Assembly (NCBI GenBank): GCA_039621445.1 | Contig: CP154956.1 | Span: 5,950,170-6,014,169 of the forward strand | Length of the DNA stretch: 64,000 bases | Reading direction: 5' to 3' | Source: Euglena gracilis | Taxonomy: Eukaryota > Euglenida > Euglenophyceae > Euglenales | Shown here: piece after piece, positions 18,802-28,569 of the stretch | Layout of the letters: the number at the start of each line of letters is the position of its first letter | Numbering within the stretch: position 1 is the stretch's first letter | Translations under genes and position numbers: made by a program | Notes under the pieces: generated by a model | What the model was told of the DNA's origin: nothing | What the model saw: only the letters and a program-made list of their open reading frames with translations | Databases searched by the model: none

Positions 18802-20820
18802 GAGTTGACCGTATTTGCGGCCAACTCCAACTCGTTGAGCATTTGGAACAAAGTGTGCATGACTTGTCTGTGGGTTTGGATAATGTGTCAGTATGCATTG
18901 CCGAAGATGCGCCAAATGTTCCAGATTCGCGTTTCCACAACCCGAATCTAGGTGCACATGCACCACCACCACCCGTGTCCCGAGTTTCACAATCCACGAT
19001 TCCGCGAATTGTGCCACCATTGGCCCTGTCCACAACCCAAACCCAGTTTTCGGATGAATTTCCCATTACGGGAACCGAATTTTCGGAAAACATGGCGATT
19101 CCGCCAAGTCTCCACCAAGAAATCCATCATTCCATGCTTGTGCGTGGAATGAACCAAACCCGTACACCGGGAGTGGGTCACATGTTGCATGCGCGACATA
19201 CCCCCACACCGGAGAGTCCCCGTATTACGGGTGACCAACAGGGTGTGCGACCGGATTTCCGGTACCAGGATTCACCTTCACCAGAAATTTCGCGATTCTG
19301 ACAAAAATCCGGAAAGGATACTCTTGGTGCTCGAGCGTACCCAGGCCCAAAACCGCGGAATACCACCGAGGGTCATTGGGTTTCTCAGAAAGACTTCAAT
19401 GGCACCATCACAATCGCGGATAAGGTGAAACCCCAGTGGGATGTTGATCCAACCACATGGAGACAGTTTTTCCGGGACTGGGAATACTACTGGGCATTGA
19501 AAGGGCCAACCCAGGACACAAACCCGGAGGTGATCAAGATGGAATTCATCGATTGCCTCCCTAGGGATGAAAAGGAGCGTGCGACAACTTGTAAGTCGCT
19601 ACCGCGTTTCCTTTGATGACCTGGTGGAGCAATACGCTTCCACCAGTTCAAGTTTGGTCGCTACGATTACCCTGGAGACCAAGTGGCGGCAATGCGCCCC
19701 ACCTGATCGCAAGTGGAAGTCCATTGACCTTTGGTAGGCCAAATGGTTAGGACTTGCCGCTGAAGTGGATGAACTCAGTGAAAAGCAAATGCGCGAGCAG
19801 TTTGATGCTGTTCTCATGCATTTCACGCCTAGCCTCATCAAGGATATCCACCGTGAGGAGTTGGCCAGTCATCCAATGACTCTTGACCAACGCTGGAACT
19901 ACGTTTCCAAGCAGTTGAATCTATCATAGCTTCTTGGTCAGATTCAATCGGCGTATAACGCACACCCAACCGCTGGATTACTGGCTCGTTCGGTGAACGC
20001 ATTGCAAAAATCACCGGTTTCACCCACTTCATCCACCATCGATCGAAAACGCGATATCCGCGTTCTTCGGACCAAGCCACGGATAAAGTGTTTTTTGTGC
20101 AACAAATCGGGACATATGTCTCGGGAATGTCCTAATCCTGAAGCGCGAAAGCGTATTCAGAGTCCGCGAGGCTCGACCTCATCACGAGGTTCGGGTTCTT
20201 CCGCATTTTCTCTCCAATCGGGCTATTCATGTTCATCGGGTCTCCGTTCCGGTGGTATTAGTCCCCGGATCCCGTTCCGTGATGAGCGGAAACACGGTAC
20301 CCCTCGGGGTAGGTCACCCGGTGCACCAGCCAAGAAGCGTGATTCTTATCGCGAGACATCGCGATCGCATTCGCGAAGCGGATCATCCTCTTCGTGATCC
20401 TCATCGGGAAAACCCCGATACACCGGTCATGGTCGACGGGATACCCGCTCACCACGACGGTTTGACGGGAAATCGGCAAACCGATCCCCCCGTTACCCCG
20501 AATCACGACACAAATCCCGGTGTTCGCTTTGTGGATCGAGTGATCACCACTCGTCCAAATGTCTGCGTTCTCGTTCTCCAAGCCCTGGCCAACGTCATCG
20601 CGGTATGAATCGCGGTGACAAGGGTAACTCATCTAAACGCCATAAAGTCGGTTTAAAGATATCTTGTTTGGAGGATGACATCCCGGCTTCGGGCAGGGAG
20701 GGGGATGAGACCACGGATACCGATTTCGACGAGGCCCGCATGGAGGTGCGCACGTTGAAATCCGTTTGTACCTCTAAAAGGCCCATAGCCGGCTACTCGG
20801 CCGGTTCGGACCTGGAGTAG
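18802..20820 (+). pseudogene. Gag of plus-strand copy 1, N-truncated, with stops
   Basis: Begins inside Gag at V-D-R-I-C-G-Q-L and ends at the TAG at 20818. The zinc knuckle is at 20089-20130. Disruptions include stops shared with copy 2 at D-L-W-* (19735) and L-S-*-L-L-G (19927), the latter a Gln codon in the minus-strand copies. A private deletion near 19585 replaces R-A-R-Q-L. The Arg/Ser-rich part changes frame near 20400. It is 98-99 per cent like copy 2 by eye (offset about 5684). Confidence 0.75.
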
Positions 20821-20865
20821 GGGAGCCCGAGGTCCGAGGGCACGGACCTCTGGGCTGATGAACAG

Positions 20866-21988
20866 ATGTATGTAGGACCTGATCAACCCTGCCTCCCCTG
20901 CCCATCTACCTTTCTGGTCTGTACCCGGAAAATTTTCGGGTCCCTCACCTCCCACTCCAACTTTCCGCTCGAGATGTTGTGCAAAGTAGGAAAGGTTTCA
21001 TGGGAAAGCTGGCAAGAAAACGTATTTTCGCCAGACCCTTCACTTTGCCGACCCCCCATGGAACTTTTGGTCCAAGCGGAAATCAAAATCCAAAATTTTT
21101 GTGCAAAAGTCAAAATTCTCATTGACACTGGTTGTCGCATTGCACTACTTTTTCGGTTTGGGTTGATAACAACCCGCCTCTTGGTGCAAGCCAAGAAGCC
21201 GATCAAAATTACGACGGCTGACAACACCCCCATGTGCGGTGGTGACTTGGGATGCTTTTGGACACTGTCCTACCCCTCATCCCCAAGCACCACTCACCCC
21301 CCCCCAACTGCAAAATTTTCCGGATACCTGGGGATACGAATCCGGAATCCATGGTTCTGACGTAATTCTGGGATACCCCTTTTTACGTCAGCACCGGCTG
21401 GTAGTGGGTTGCCACTCCCACAGTTTGCGCACATCACCATTCTATTCATTGCCCCCCAAACCCTCATCCCTTGTGGCATCAACCGCGATAGCCACCAGTT
21501 TTTCCACACCGTTTTCGAAAACTCTTATCCCGTTACCAACCACACCTACCAACGTTTTCTACACCGGGTGTACCGAGAAAGTTCACCTCCTGCCCATTGA
21601 CACACCAACTTCCGTTCCCCATGAGGCAGGGCAAGCGAGTAGCGGTACCCCCCTCGTTTCACTGGGTTATAAGACGAAAGCCCAAAGGCCTGAAGTGGTC
21701 ACGGTGTCGAGTAGTCGCCCAGATGCATCAATACCCCGTTTTTCACCAGCTGTATCGTTTTCAGATACATCTGTACACCCCCCAGCAGCTTCAAAAGCGC
21801 ATCCCAACTTTTACACACACCCCCACCAGACCAACATGCGCGACCAGGACCACTACTCCGACACTTCCTTCCAATGTGTGCACTGTAAGAGAATTTCCGC
21901 CCAGCCAGATTTCGATTGTGGATGTCTAGTCCAAACACCAACACTAATCCCGATTTCGCGTAACCATACACTTGGTTGCGGATCGTAA
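20866..21988 (+). pseudogene. aspartic protease of copy 1
   Basis: 20866-21360 encodes the N-terminal half with I-L-I-D-T-G-C-R (about 21120). A longer C-run (10 instead of 8) near 21300 shifts the frame, and the C-terminal half is open at 21239-21988 (G-S-D-V-I-L-G-Y-P-F-L-R-Q-H). In copy 2 the same region is one frame, so this is a slippage mutation. Confidence 0.65.
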
Positions 21989-22006
21989 TGCGCGACCGTA
22001 CATCAA

Positions 22007-22885
22007 GTGCTCCAACAACGAGGTATTGCCTTGTTGTTTGGGACCGCGAAATCCGTGTCACACACCTCCCCCACCTCCATCTGGCATGACATGGACTGGG
22101 TATGCACCCATCCGACCCATCAACCCTTGGGAATGCCCCTAGGGAGAGTGGATGACACACCCTTGACCTATGTTTGCGGATCCTTGAATTGCGTTACCGC
22201 TCTTCAACCCGCGGACCAGGTCGACACCTACGCGATGCGCGTATGGAACGCATTTAATTTTGGTCAATACCGTACTTTGGAGGAATGGTTCTCCAAAATC
22301 GCGGTTTTGGCTGATTCCTTCGATTTGCCGTTGGAAATTGATGCGTTTTCATCAAAAGCGCATGCGCGCTTGCCACGATATTGGTCGCGATATTCCAACG
22401 CATTTGTTAAATTTTGGGGTGATACGGTGCTCTGGATGCACCCTCCCCCAAACCTTATCCCAGATGTGGTGGAGAAAATCCTCCGCGATGAAGCGCGAGG
22501 AGCTCTCCTCATACCCGTCAATCCGAATGCGGATTGGTTTCACCAACTATCCTATGTATGTTTTCATTGGTGGGATTTACCCGCTGATGTACCACTACTT
22601 GAGGATTTTTGTGGTATATTATTACCACCTGTTAAGGAAAAAAAATTTCGCCGTTGTTTCTTCGACGCATTCGGAATATCTGATTTGTGTGTGCCAAGAT
22701 ACCTTGGTACCAATAGGGATGCCACACCCTCAACGCAGATTTCTGCAGTCATTGAGAGTGCGGATCAACACCCCAAGTCTGCTGACTATTGTTCGCGAAT
22801 TACTCGCGAATTCCACGGTGTACTGGATAACCCAGTTTACGCCTGCGACATCGACCCCACGATTCGCGGTCCGTTCGGTGTTTGA
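22007..22885 (+). CDS. Dam-methyltransferase-like domain protein between PR and RT, copy 1
   Basis: 292 codons, the same as 27691-28569 apart from a few substitutions (for example W-W-D-L against W-W-V-L). Core motif order: D-A-F-S-S-K-A-H-A-R-L-P-R-Y-W-S, then L-W-M-H-P-P-P-N-L-I, then L-L-I-P-V-N-P-N-A-D-W-F-H. This is the pattern of the phage Dam-type N6-adenine methyltransferase domain found in DIRS elements, but the catalytic N-P-P-[YFW] is H-P-P-P here, so activity is doubtful. Poly-A run of 8 near 22640. Confidence 0.45.
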   Translation: MLQQRGIALLFGTAKSVSHTSPTSIWHDMDWVCTHPTHQPLGMPLGRVDDTPLTYVCGSLNCVTALQPADQVDTYAMRVWNAFNFGQYRTLEEWFSKIAVLADSFDLPLEIDAFSSKAHARLPRYWSRYSNAFVKFWGDTVLWMHPPPNLIPDVVEKILRDEARGALLIPVNPNADWFHQLSYVCFHWWDLPADVPLLEDFCGILLPPVKEKKFRRCFFDAFGISDLCVPRYLGTNRDATPSTQISAVIESADQHPKSADYCSRITREFHGVLDNPVYACDIDPTIRGPFGV

Positions 22886-23893
22886 AAATCGAGCTCAAGG
22901 ATGGCGCTAAGCCCATGCACCGGAAATTCTTCCGTTGTTCGGGTGAACGCGAACAAGCTCTCAACGAGATGATTGAGAAGCTCATCCAGCGGAAGTGGAT
23001 TATCCCTTCCAAGAGCGAATGGACATCACAAGCTTTTGTGGTGCCCAAACCCGCTGACCAGTCTGGTCAGAAGAAATGGCGACTGGTGCTGGATTACCGG
23101 TAGCTGAACTCCCAAACGAAGGATGACCCCTTCCCGTTACCGCTGATCGAGGATTTGATCACGAGACAATCGGATAACCGGTTGTGGTCAATCTTTGATC
23201 TGGAAGACGGTTTCCATCAGATGCATTTACGTCCTGATTCGTAACCATATACGGCATTCGTGACATCCAAGGGTGTGTACCAATGAACGGCACTCCCCAT
23301 GGGTGTTAAGAATGGCCCAGCCATGTTTCAACGCATGATCCAGTGGGTTTTGCACGATTTACCGTTTGCTCTGGTGTACATCGATGACGTACTGGTGGGA
23401 ACCCAACCGCCATCCGCGAAATCGGGCGAGGATATCCTCGAACCGCATTATCGCGATGTGCGGGCGGTATTATCCGCGTTCAAAAAGCATTTGCTTTTTG
23501 TGAAGGGTTCCAAAATGCACTTGTTTCGCAAAATTATTAAATTTTGCGGGCACATCCTGAGCAACGGGCAGCGTAAAACCGCACCCAGTAAGATGGAGGC
23601 CATTAAGAAATGGATTCCTGAGGTCATTAAGACCTTAACACAATCAAAGGGATTTTTGGGATTAGCCCAATATTACGCGATTTACATGAAAGATTTCGCG
23701 AATATCGCGGTACCCCTAACCCGACAACTCAAAAATCGGACATCCGATAATGCAAAAGTCATTTGGGATGACCAAATGCGCGAGGCCTTGAATAAAATCA
23801 AGGACTTGCTCCTCGAGAACGTGGTTCTCGATATCGCGGATCCATACAAACCGTATGTCCTGGAAGTCGACAGCAGCGATTACGCTGTTGGCG
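22882..23893 (+). pseudogene. reverse transcriptase and start of RNase H, copy 1, three stops, 3' truncated
   Basis: RT blocks are clear: K-P-M-H-R-K-F-F, F-V-V-P-K-P, R-L-V-L-D-Y-R, F-D-L-E-D-G-F-H-Q-M, L-P-M-G-V-K-N-G-P-A-M-F-Q-R and Y-I-D-D at 23377-23388. Stops follow D-Y-R (TAG 23101), D-S (TAA) and Y-Q (TGA), identical to copies 2 and 3. The sequence stops at V-D-S-S-D-Y-A-V-G-G-V and joins Gag of copy 2 in frame. Confidence 0.8.
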
Positions 23894-25110
23894 GGGTTCC
23901 GGACATTAGCGGTATGCAAACTGCTATTGGGGAACTCCAGACCTGGTATGCACCGGTGTCTACCAAAGTAACGGAAATGCAGTCTCTACCTGCAGGTTCC
24001 AGTTCCCGGATTACCGAGAACCCTGATTTCAAGGCATTTTATGATAAAATGCTCACTGACAATCAGGAAACCTTGCAAGATTTTTGCAACAGCCTATTAC
24101 GGCTTGAGGAGTCAGTGAATCGGAAGGCCCGATCCACGCAAGGTGAGTTTACCAGGTTGGATGAGCGAATTTCCGCGTTGTTGGATAAGCCACAACCCGG
24201 AAATTTGCCAGTGGGTACCACAACTGCGTTGTCGGATAATCCCGCACCGGTTGCACCCACCACCACACCGACCAAGGTGCAAACACCTTTGCAGATTCTC
24301 TCAAAAGCGGTACCAGCATTAACGGGACAACTCCAATTATTGGATGAGTCTCACAGGAAACCTGTCCAAGATGTCACCAGAATTTCCGAAAGGATTCCGC
24401 ATTTGGATGACTTCTCCCGTTACCGCAAGCTTATTCGCGCTTTGGAGGATGAAGTTGACCGTATTTGCGGCCAACTCCAACTCGTTGAGCATTTGGAACA
24501 AAGTGTGCATGACTTGTCTGTGGGTTTGGATAATGTGTCCAACCAACAGTGGGTTTCACACCGCAATTCGGCAGTATGCATTGCCGAAGACGCGCCAAAT
24601 GTTCCAGATTCGCGTTTCCACAACCCGAATCTAGGTGCACATGCACCACCACCACCCGTGTCCCGAGTGTCACAATCCGCGATTCCGCGAATTGTGCCAC
24701 CATTGGCCCTGTCCACGACCCAAACCCAGTTTTCGGATGAATTTACCATTACGGGAACCGAATTTTCGGAAAACACGGCGATTCCGCCAAGTCTCCACCA
24801 AGAAATCCATCATTCCATGCTTGTGCGTGGAATGAGCCGAACCCGTACACCGGGAGTGGGGCACATGTTGCATGCGCGACATACCCCCACACCGGAGAGT
24901 CCCCGTATTACGTGTGACCAACGGGGTTTGCGACCGGATTTCCGGTACCAGGATTCACCTTCACCAGAAATTTCGCGATTCCGACAAGAATCCGGAAAGG
25001 ATACTCTTGGTGCTCGAGCGTACCCAGGCCCAAACCGCGGAATACCACCGAGGGTCATTGGGTTTCTCAGAAAGACTTCAAGGGCACCATCACAATCGCG
25101 GATAAGGTGA
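23299..25110 (+). CDS. chimeric open frame: RT/RNase H 3' part fused in frame to Gag
   Basis: 603 codons. Residues 1-198 are the RT palm and thumb with Y-I-D-D and the first strand of RNase H (copy 1). From residue 199 (P-D-I-S-G-M-Q-T-A-I) the sequence is Gag of copy 2. The join at 23891-23897 shows a shared GTTC at the breakpoint. The frame ends near 25030 by loss of one A in an AAAA run (the minus-strand copy has the longer run), after which the last residues are out of frame. It probably has no function, but it dates the rearrangement as one exact recombination. Confidence 0.7.
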   Translation: MGVKNGPAMFQRMIQWVLHDLPFALVYIDDVLVGTQPPSAKSGEDILEPHYRDVRAVLSAFKKHLLFVKGSKMHLFRKIIKFCGHILSNGQRKTAPSKMEAIKKWIPEVIKTLTQSKGFLGLAQYYAIYMKDFANIAVPLTRQLKNRTSDNAKVIWDDQMREALNKIKDLLLENVVLDIADPYKPYVLEVDSSDYAVGGVPDISGMQTAIGELQTWYAPVSTKVTEMQSLPAGSSSRITENPDFKAFYDKMLTDNQETLQDFCNSLLRLEESVNRKARSTQGEFTRLDERISALLDKPQPGNLPVGTTTALSDNPAPVAPTTTPTKVQTPLQILSKAVPALTGQLQLLDESHRKPVQDVTRISERIPHLDDFSRYRKLIRALEDEVDRICGQLQLVEHLEQSVHDLSVGLDNVSNQQWVSHRNSAVCIAEDAPNVPDSRFHNPNLGAHAPPPPVSRVSQSAIPRIVPPLALSTTQTQFSDEFTITGTEFSENTAIPPSLHQEIHHSMLVRGMSRTRTPGVGHMLHARHTPTPESPRITCDQRGLRPDFRYQDSPSPEISRFRQESGKDTLGARAYPGPNRGIPPRVIGFLRKTSRAPSQSRIR

Positions 25111-26505
25111 AACCCCAGTGGGATGTTGATCCAACCACATGGAGACAGTTTTTCCGGGACTGGGAATACTACTGGGCATTGAAAGGGCCAACCCAGGACA
25201 CAAACCCGGAGGTGATCAAGATGGAATTCATCGATTGCCTCCCTAGGGATGAGAAGGAGCGCGCACGACAACTTGTAATTCGCTACCGCGTTTCCTTTGA
25301 CGACCTGGTAGAGCAATACGCTTCCACCAGTTCAAGTTTGGTCGCTACGATTACCCTGGAGACCAAGTGGCGGCAATGCGCCCCACCTGATCGCAAGTGG
25401 AAGTCCGTTGACCTTTGGTAGGCCAAATGGTTAGGACTTGCCGCTGAAGTGGATGAACTCAGTGAAAAGCAAATGCGCGAACAGTTTGATGCTGTTCTCA
25501 TGCATTTCACGCCTAGCCTCATCAAGGATATCCACCGTGAGGAGTTGGCCAGTCATCCAATGACTCTTGACCAACGCTGGAACTACGTTTCCAAGCAGTT
25601 GAAGCTATCATAGCTTCTTGGTCAGATTCAATCGGCGTATAACGCACACCCAACCGCTGGATTACTGGCTCGTTCGGTGAACGCATTGCAAAAATCACCG
25701 GTTTCACCCACTTCATCCACCATCGATCGAAAACGCGATATCCGCGTTCTTCGGACCAAGCCACGGATAAAGTGTTTTTTGTGCAACAAATCGGGACATA
25801 TGTCTCGGGAATGTCCTAATCCTGAAGCGCGAAAGCGTATTCAGAGTCCGCGAGGCTCGACCTCATCACGAGGTTCGGGTTCTTCCGCATTTTCACGCCA
25901 ATCGGGCAATTCAATGGTCATCGGGTCTCCGTTCCGGTGGTATTAGTCCCCGGATCCCGTTCCGTGATGAGCGGAAACACGGTACCCCTCGGGGTAGGTC
26001 ACCCGGTGCACCAGCCAAGAAGCGTGATTCTTATCGCGAGACATCGCGATCGCATTCGCGAAGCGGATCATCCTCTTCGTGATCCTCATCGGGAAAACCC
26101 CGATACACCGGTCATGGTCGACGGGATACCCGCTCACCACGACGGTTTGACGGGAAATCGGCAAACCGATCCCCCCGTTACCCCGAATCACGACACAAAT
26201 CCCGGTGTTCGCTTTGTGGATCGAGTGATCACCACTCGTCCAAATGTCCGCGTTCTCGTTCTCCCCGCCCTGGCCAACGTCATCGCGGTATGAATCGCGG
26301 TGACAAGGGTCAATCCTCCAACCGCCATACAGTCGGTTTCAAGATATCTTGTTTGGAGGCTGACACCCCGGCTTCGGGCAGGGAGGGGGATGAGACCACG
26401 GATACCGATTTCGACGAGGCCCGCATGGAGGTGCGCACGTTGAAATCCGTTTGTACCTCTAAAAGGCCCATAGCCGGCTACTCGGCCGGTTCGGACCTGG
26501 AGTAG
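23894..26505 (+). pseudogene. Gag of copy 2, N-truncated and frameshifted
   Basis: Middle Gag in frame to about 25030, then capsid end in another frame (25107-25421, stop at D-L-W-*), then the zinc-knuckle region (25677-25946, C-F-L-C-N-K-S-G-H-M-S-R-E-C near 25773-25815), Arg/Ser-rich linker (25937-26293, partly shifted) and the C-terminal block ending at the TAG at 26503. Stops at 25419 and 25611 are shared with copy 1. The N-terminal third (equivalent to 3900-5232) is absent. Confidence 0.75.
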
Positions 26506-26550
26506 GGGAGCCCGAGGTCCGAGGGCACGGACCTCTGGGCTGATGAACAG

Positions 26551-27672
26551 ATGTATGTAGGACCTGATCAACCCTGCCTCCCCTGCCCATCTACCTTTCT
26601 GGTCTGTACCCGGAAAATTTTCGGGTCCCTCACCTCCCACTCCAACTTTCCGCTCGAGATGTTGTGCAAAGTAGGAAAGGTTTCATGGGAAAGCTGGCAA
26701 GAAAACGTATTTTCGCCAGACCCTTCACTTTGCCGACCCCCCATGGAACTTTTGGTCCAAGCGGAAATCAAAATCCAAAATTTTTGTGCAAAAGTCAAAA
26801 TTCTCATTGACACTGGTTGTCGCATTGCACTACTTTTTCGGTTTGGGTTGATAACAACCCGCCTCTTGGTGCAAGCCAAGAAGCCGATCAAAATTACGAC
26901 GGCTGACAACACCCCCATGTGCGGTGGTGACTTGGGATGCTTTTGGACATTGTCCTACCCCTCATCCCCAAGCACCACTCACCCCCCCCAACTGCAAAAT
27001 TTTCCGGATACCTGGGGATACGAATCCGGAATCCATGGTTCTGACGTAATTCTGGGATACCCCTTTTTACGTCAGCACCGGCTGGTAGTGGGTTGCCACT
27101 CCCACAGTTTGCGCACATCACCATTCTCTTCATTGCCCCCCAAACCCTCATCACTTGTGGCATCAACCGCGATAGCCACCAGTTTTTCCACACCGTTTTC
27201 GAAAACTCTTATCCCGTTACCAACCACACCTACCAACGTTTTCTACACCGGGTGTACCGAGAAAGTTCACCTCCTGCCCATTGACACACCAACTTCCGTT
27301 CCCCATGAGGCAGGGCAAGCGAGTAGCGGTACCCCCCTCGTTTCACTGGGTTATAAGACGAAAGCCCAAAGGCCTGAAGTGGTCACGGTGTCGAGTAGTC
27401 GCCCAGATGCATCAATACCCCGTTTTTCACCAGCTGTATCGTTTTCAGATACATCTGTACACCCCCCAGCAGCTTCAAAAGCGCATCCCAACTTTTACAC
27501 ACACCCCCACCAGACCAACATGCGCGACCAGGACCACTACTCCGACACTTCCTTCCAATGTGTGCACTGTAAGAGAATTTCCGCCCAGCCAGATTTCGAT
27601 TGTGGATGTCTAGTCCAAACACCAACACTAATCCCGATTTCGCGTAACCATACACTTGGTTGCGGATCGTAA
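26551..27672 (+). CDS. aspartic protease (PR) of copy 2, intact frame
   Basis: 373 codons. K-I-L-I-D-T-G-C-R-I-A-L-L-F at about residues 84-97 carries the catalytic Asp. The second half has G-S-D-V-I-L-G-Y-P-F-L-R-Q-H-R-L-V. The C-terminal 170 residues are Ser/Pro-rich, with a Cys-rich patch (C-V-H-C...F-D-C-G-C) near the end. It starts 46 bp after the Gag stop. A C-run near 26990 is the slippage point that breaks the frame in copy 1. The first residues before about position 26600 come from the conserved linker after Gag. Confidence 0.75.
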   Translation: MYVGPDQPCLPCPSTFLVCTRKIFGSLTSHSNFPLEMLCKVGKVSWESWQENVFSPDPSLCRPPMELLVQAEIKIQNFCAKVKILIDTGCRIALLFRFGLITTRLLVQAKKPIKITTADNTPMCGGDLGCFWTLSYPSSPSTTHPPQLQNFPDTWGYESGIHGSDVILGYPFLRQHRLVVGCHSHSLRTSPFSSLPPKPSSLVASTAIATSFSTPFSKTLIPLPTTPTNVFYTGCTEKVHLLPIDTPTSVPHEAGQASSGTPLVSLGYKTKAQRPEVVTVSSSRPDASIPRFSPAVSFSDTSVHPPAASKAHPNFYTHPHQTNMRDQDHYSDTSFQCVHCKRISAQPDFDCGCLVQTPTLIPISRNHTLGCGS

Positions 27673-27690
27673 TGCGCGACCGTACATCAA

Positions 27691-28569
27691 GTGCTCCAAC
27701 AACGAGGTATTGCCTTGTTGTTTGGGACCGCGAAATCCGTGTCACACACCTCCCCCACCTCCATCTGGCATGACATGGACTGGGTATGCACCCATCCGAC
27801 CCATCAACCCTTGGGAATGCCCCTAGGGAGAGTGGATGACACACCCTTGACCTATGTTTGCGGATCCTTGAATTGCGTTACCGCTCTTCAACCCGCGGAC
27901 CAGGTCGACACCTACGCGATGCGCGTATGGAACGCATTTAATTTTGGTCAATACCGTACTTTGGAGGAATGGTTCTCCAAAATCGCGGTTTTGGCTGATT
28001 CCTTCGATTTGCCGTTGGAAATTGATGCGTTTTCATCAAAAGCGCATGCGCGCTTGCCACGATATTGGTCGCGATATTCCAACGCATTTGTTAAATTTTG
28101 GGGTGATACGGTGCTCTGGATGCACCCTCCCCCAAACCTTATCCCAGATGTGGTGGAGAAAATCCTCCGCGATGAAGCGCGAGGAGCTCTCCTCATACCC
28201 GTCAATCCGAATGCGGATTGGTTTCACCAACTATCCTATGTATGTTTTCATTGGTGGGTTTTACCCGCTGATGTACCACTACTTGAGGATTTTTGTGGTA
28301 TATTATTACCACCTGTTAAGGAAAAAAAATTTCGCCGTTGTTTCTTCGACGCATTCGGAATATCTGATTTGTGTGTGCCAAGATACCTTGGTACCAATAG
28401 GGATGCCACACCCTCAACGCAGATTTCTGCAGTCATTGAGAGTGCGGATCAACACCCCAAGTCTGCTGACTATTGTTCGCGAATTACTCGCGAATTCCAC
28501 GGTGTACTGGATAACCCAGTTTACGCCTGCGACATCGACCCCACGATTCGCGGTCCGTTCGGTGTTTGA
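27691..28569 (+). CDS. Dam-methyltransferase-like domain between PR and RT, copy 2
   Basis: 292 codons, 19 bp after PR. Seen: D-A-F-S-S-K-A-H-A-R-L-P-R-Y-W-S-R (about residues 110-126), L-W-M-H-P-P-P-N-L-I-P-D-V-V-E-K-I (about 142-158), A-R-G-A-L-L-I-P-V-N-P-N-A-D-W-F-H (about 163-179). Known: phage-type Dam methyltransferases and the Dam-like domain of DIRS retrotransposons show D-x-F-A-x...N-x-x-x-P-R-[YF]-x, then N-P-P-[FYW], then a hydrophobic strand ending before W-[FW]. Inferred: a degenerate or repurposed methyltransferase fold. The last residues lead into RT through a one-base shift at 28566. Confidence 0.5.
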   Translation: MLQQRGIALLFGTAKSVSHTSPTSIWHDMDWVCTHPTHQPLGMPLGRVDDTPLTYVCGSLNCVTALQPADQVDTYAMRVWNAFNFGQYRTLEEWFSKIAVLADSFDLPLEIDAFSSKAHARLPRYWSRYSNAFVKFWGDTVLWMHPPPNLIPDVVEKILRDEARGALLIPVNPNADWFHQLSYVCFHWWVLPADVPLLEDFCGILLPPVKEKKFRRCFFDAFGISDLCVPRYLGTNRDATPSTQISAVIESADQHPKSADYCSRITREFHGVLDNPVYACDIDPTIRGPFGV

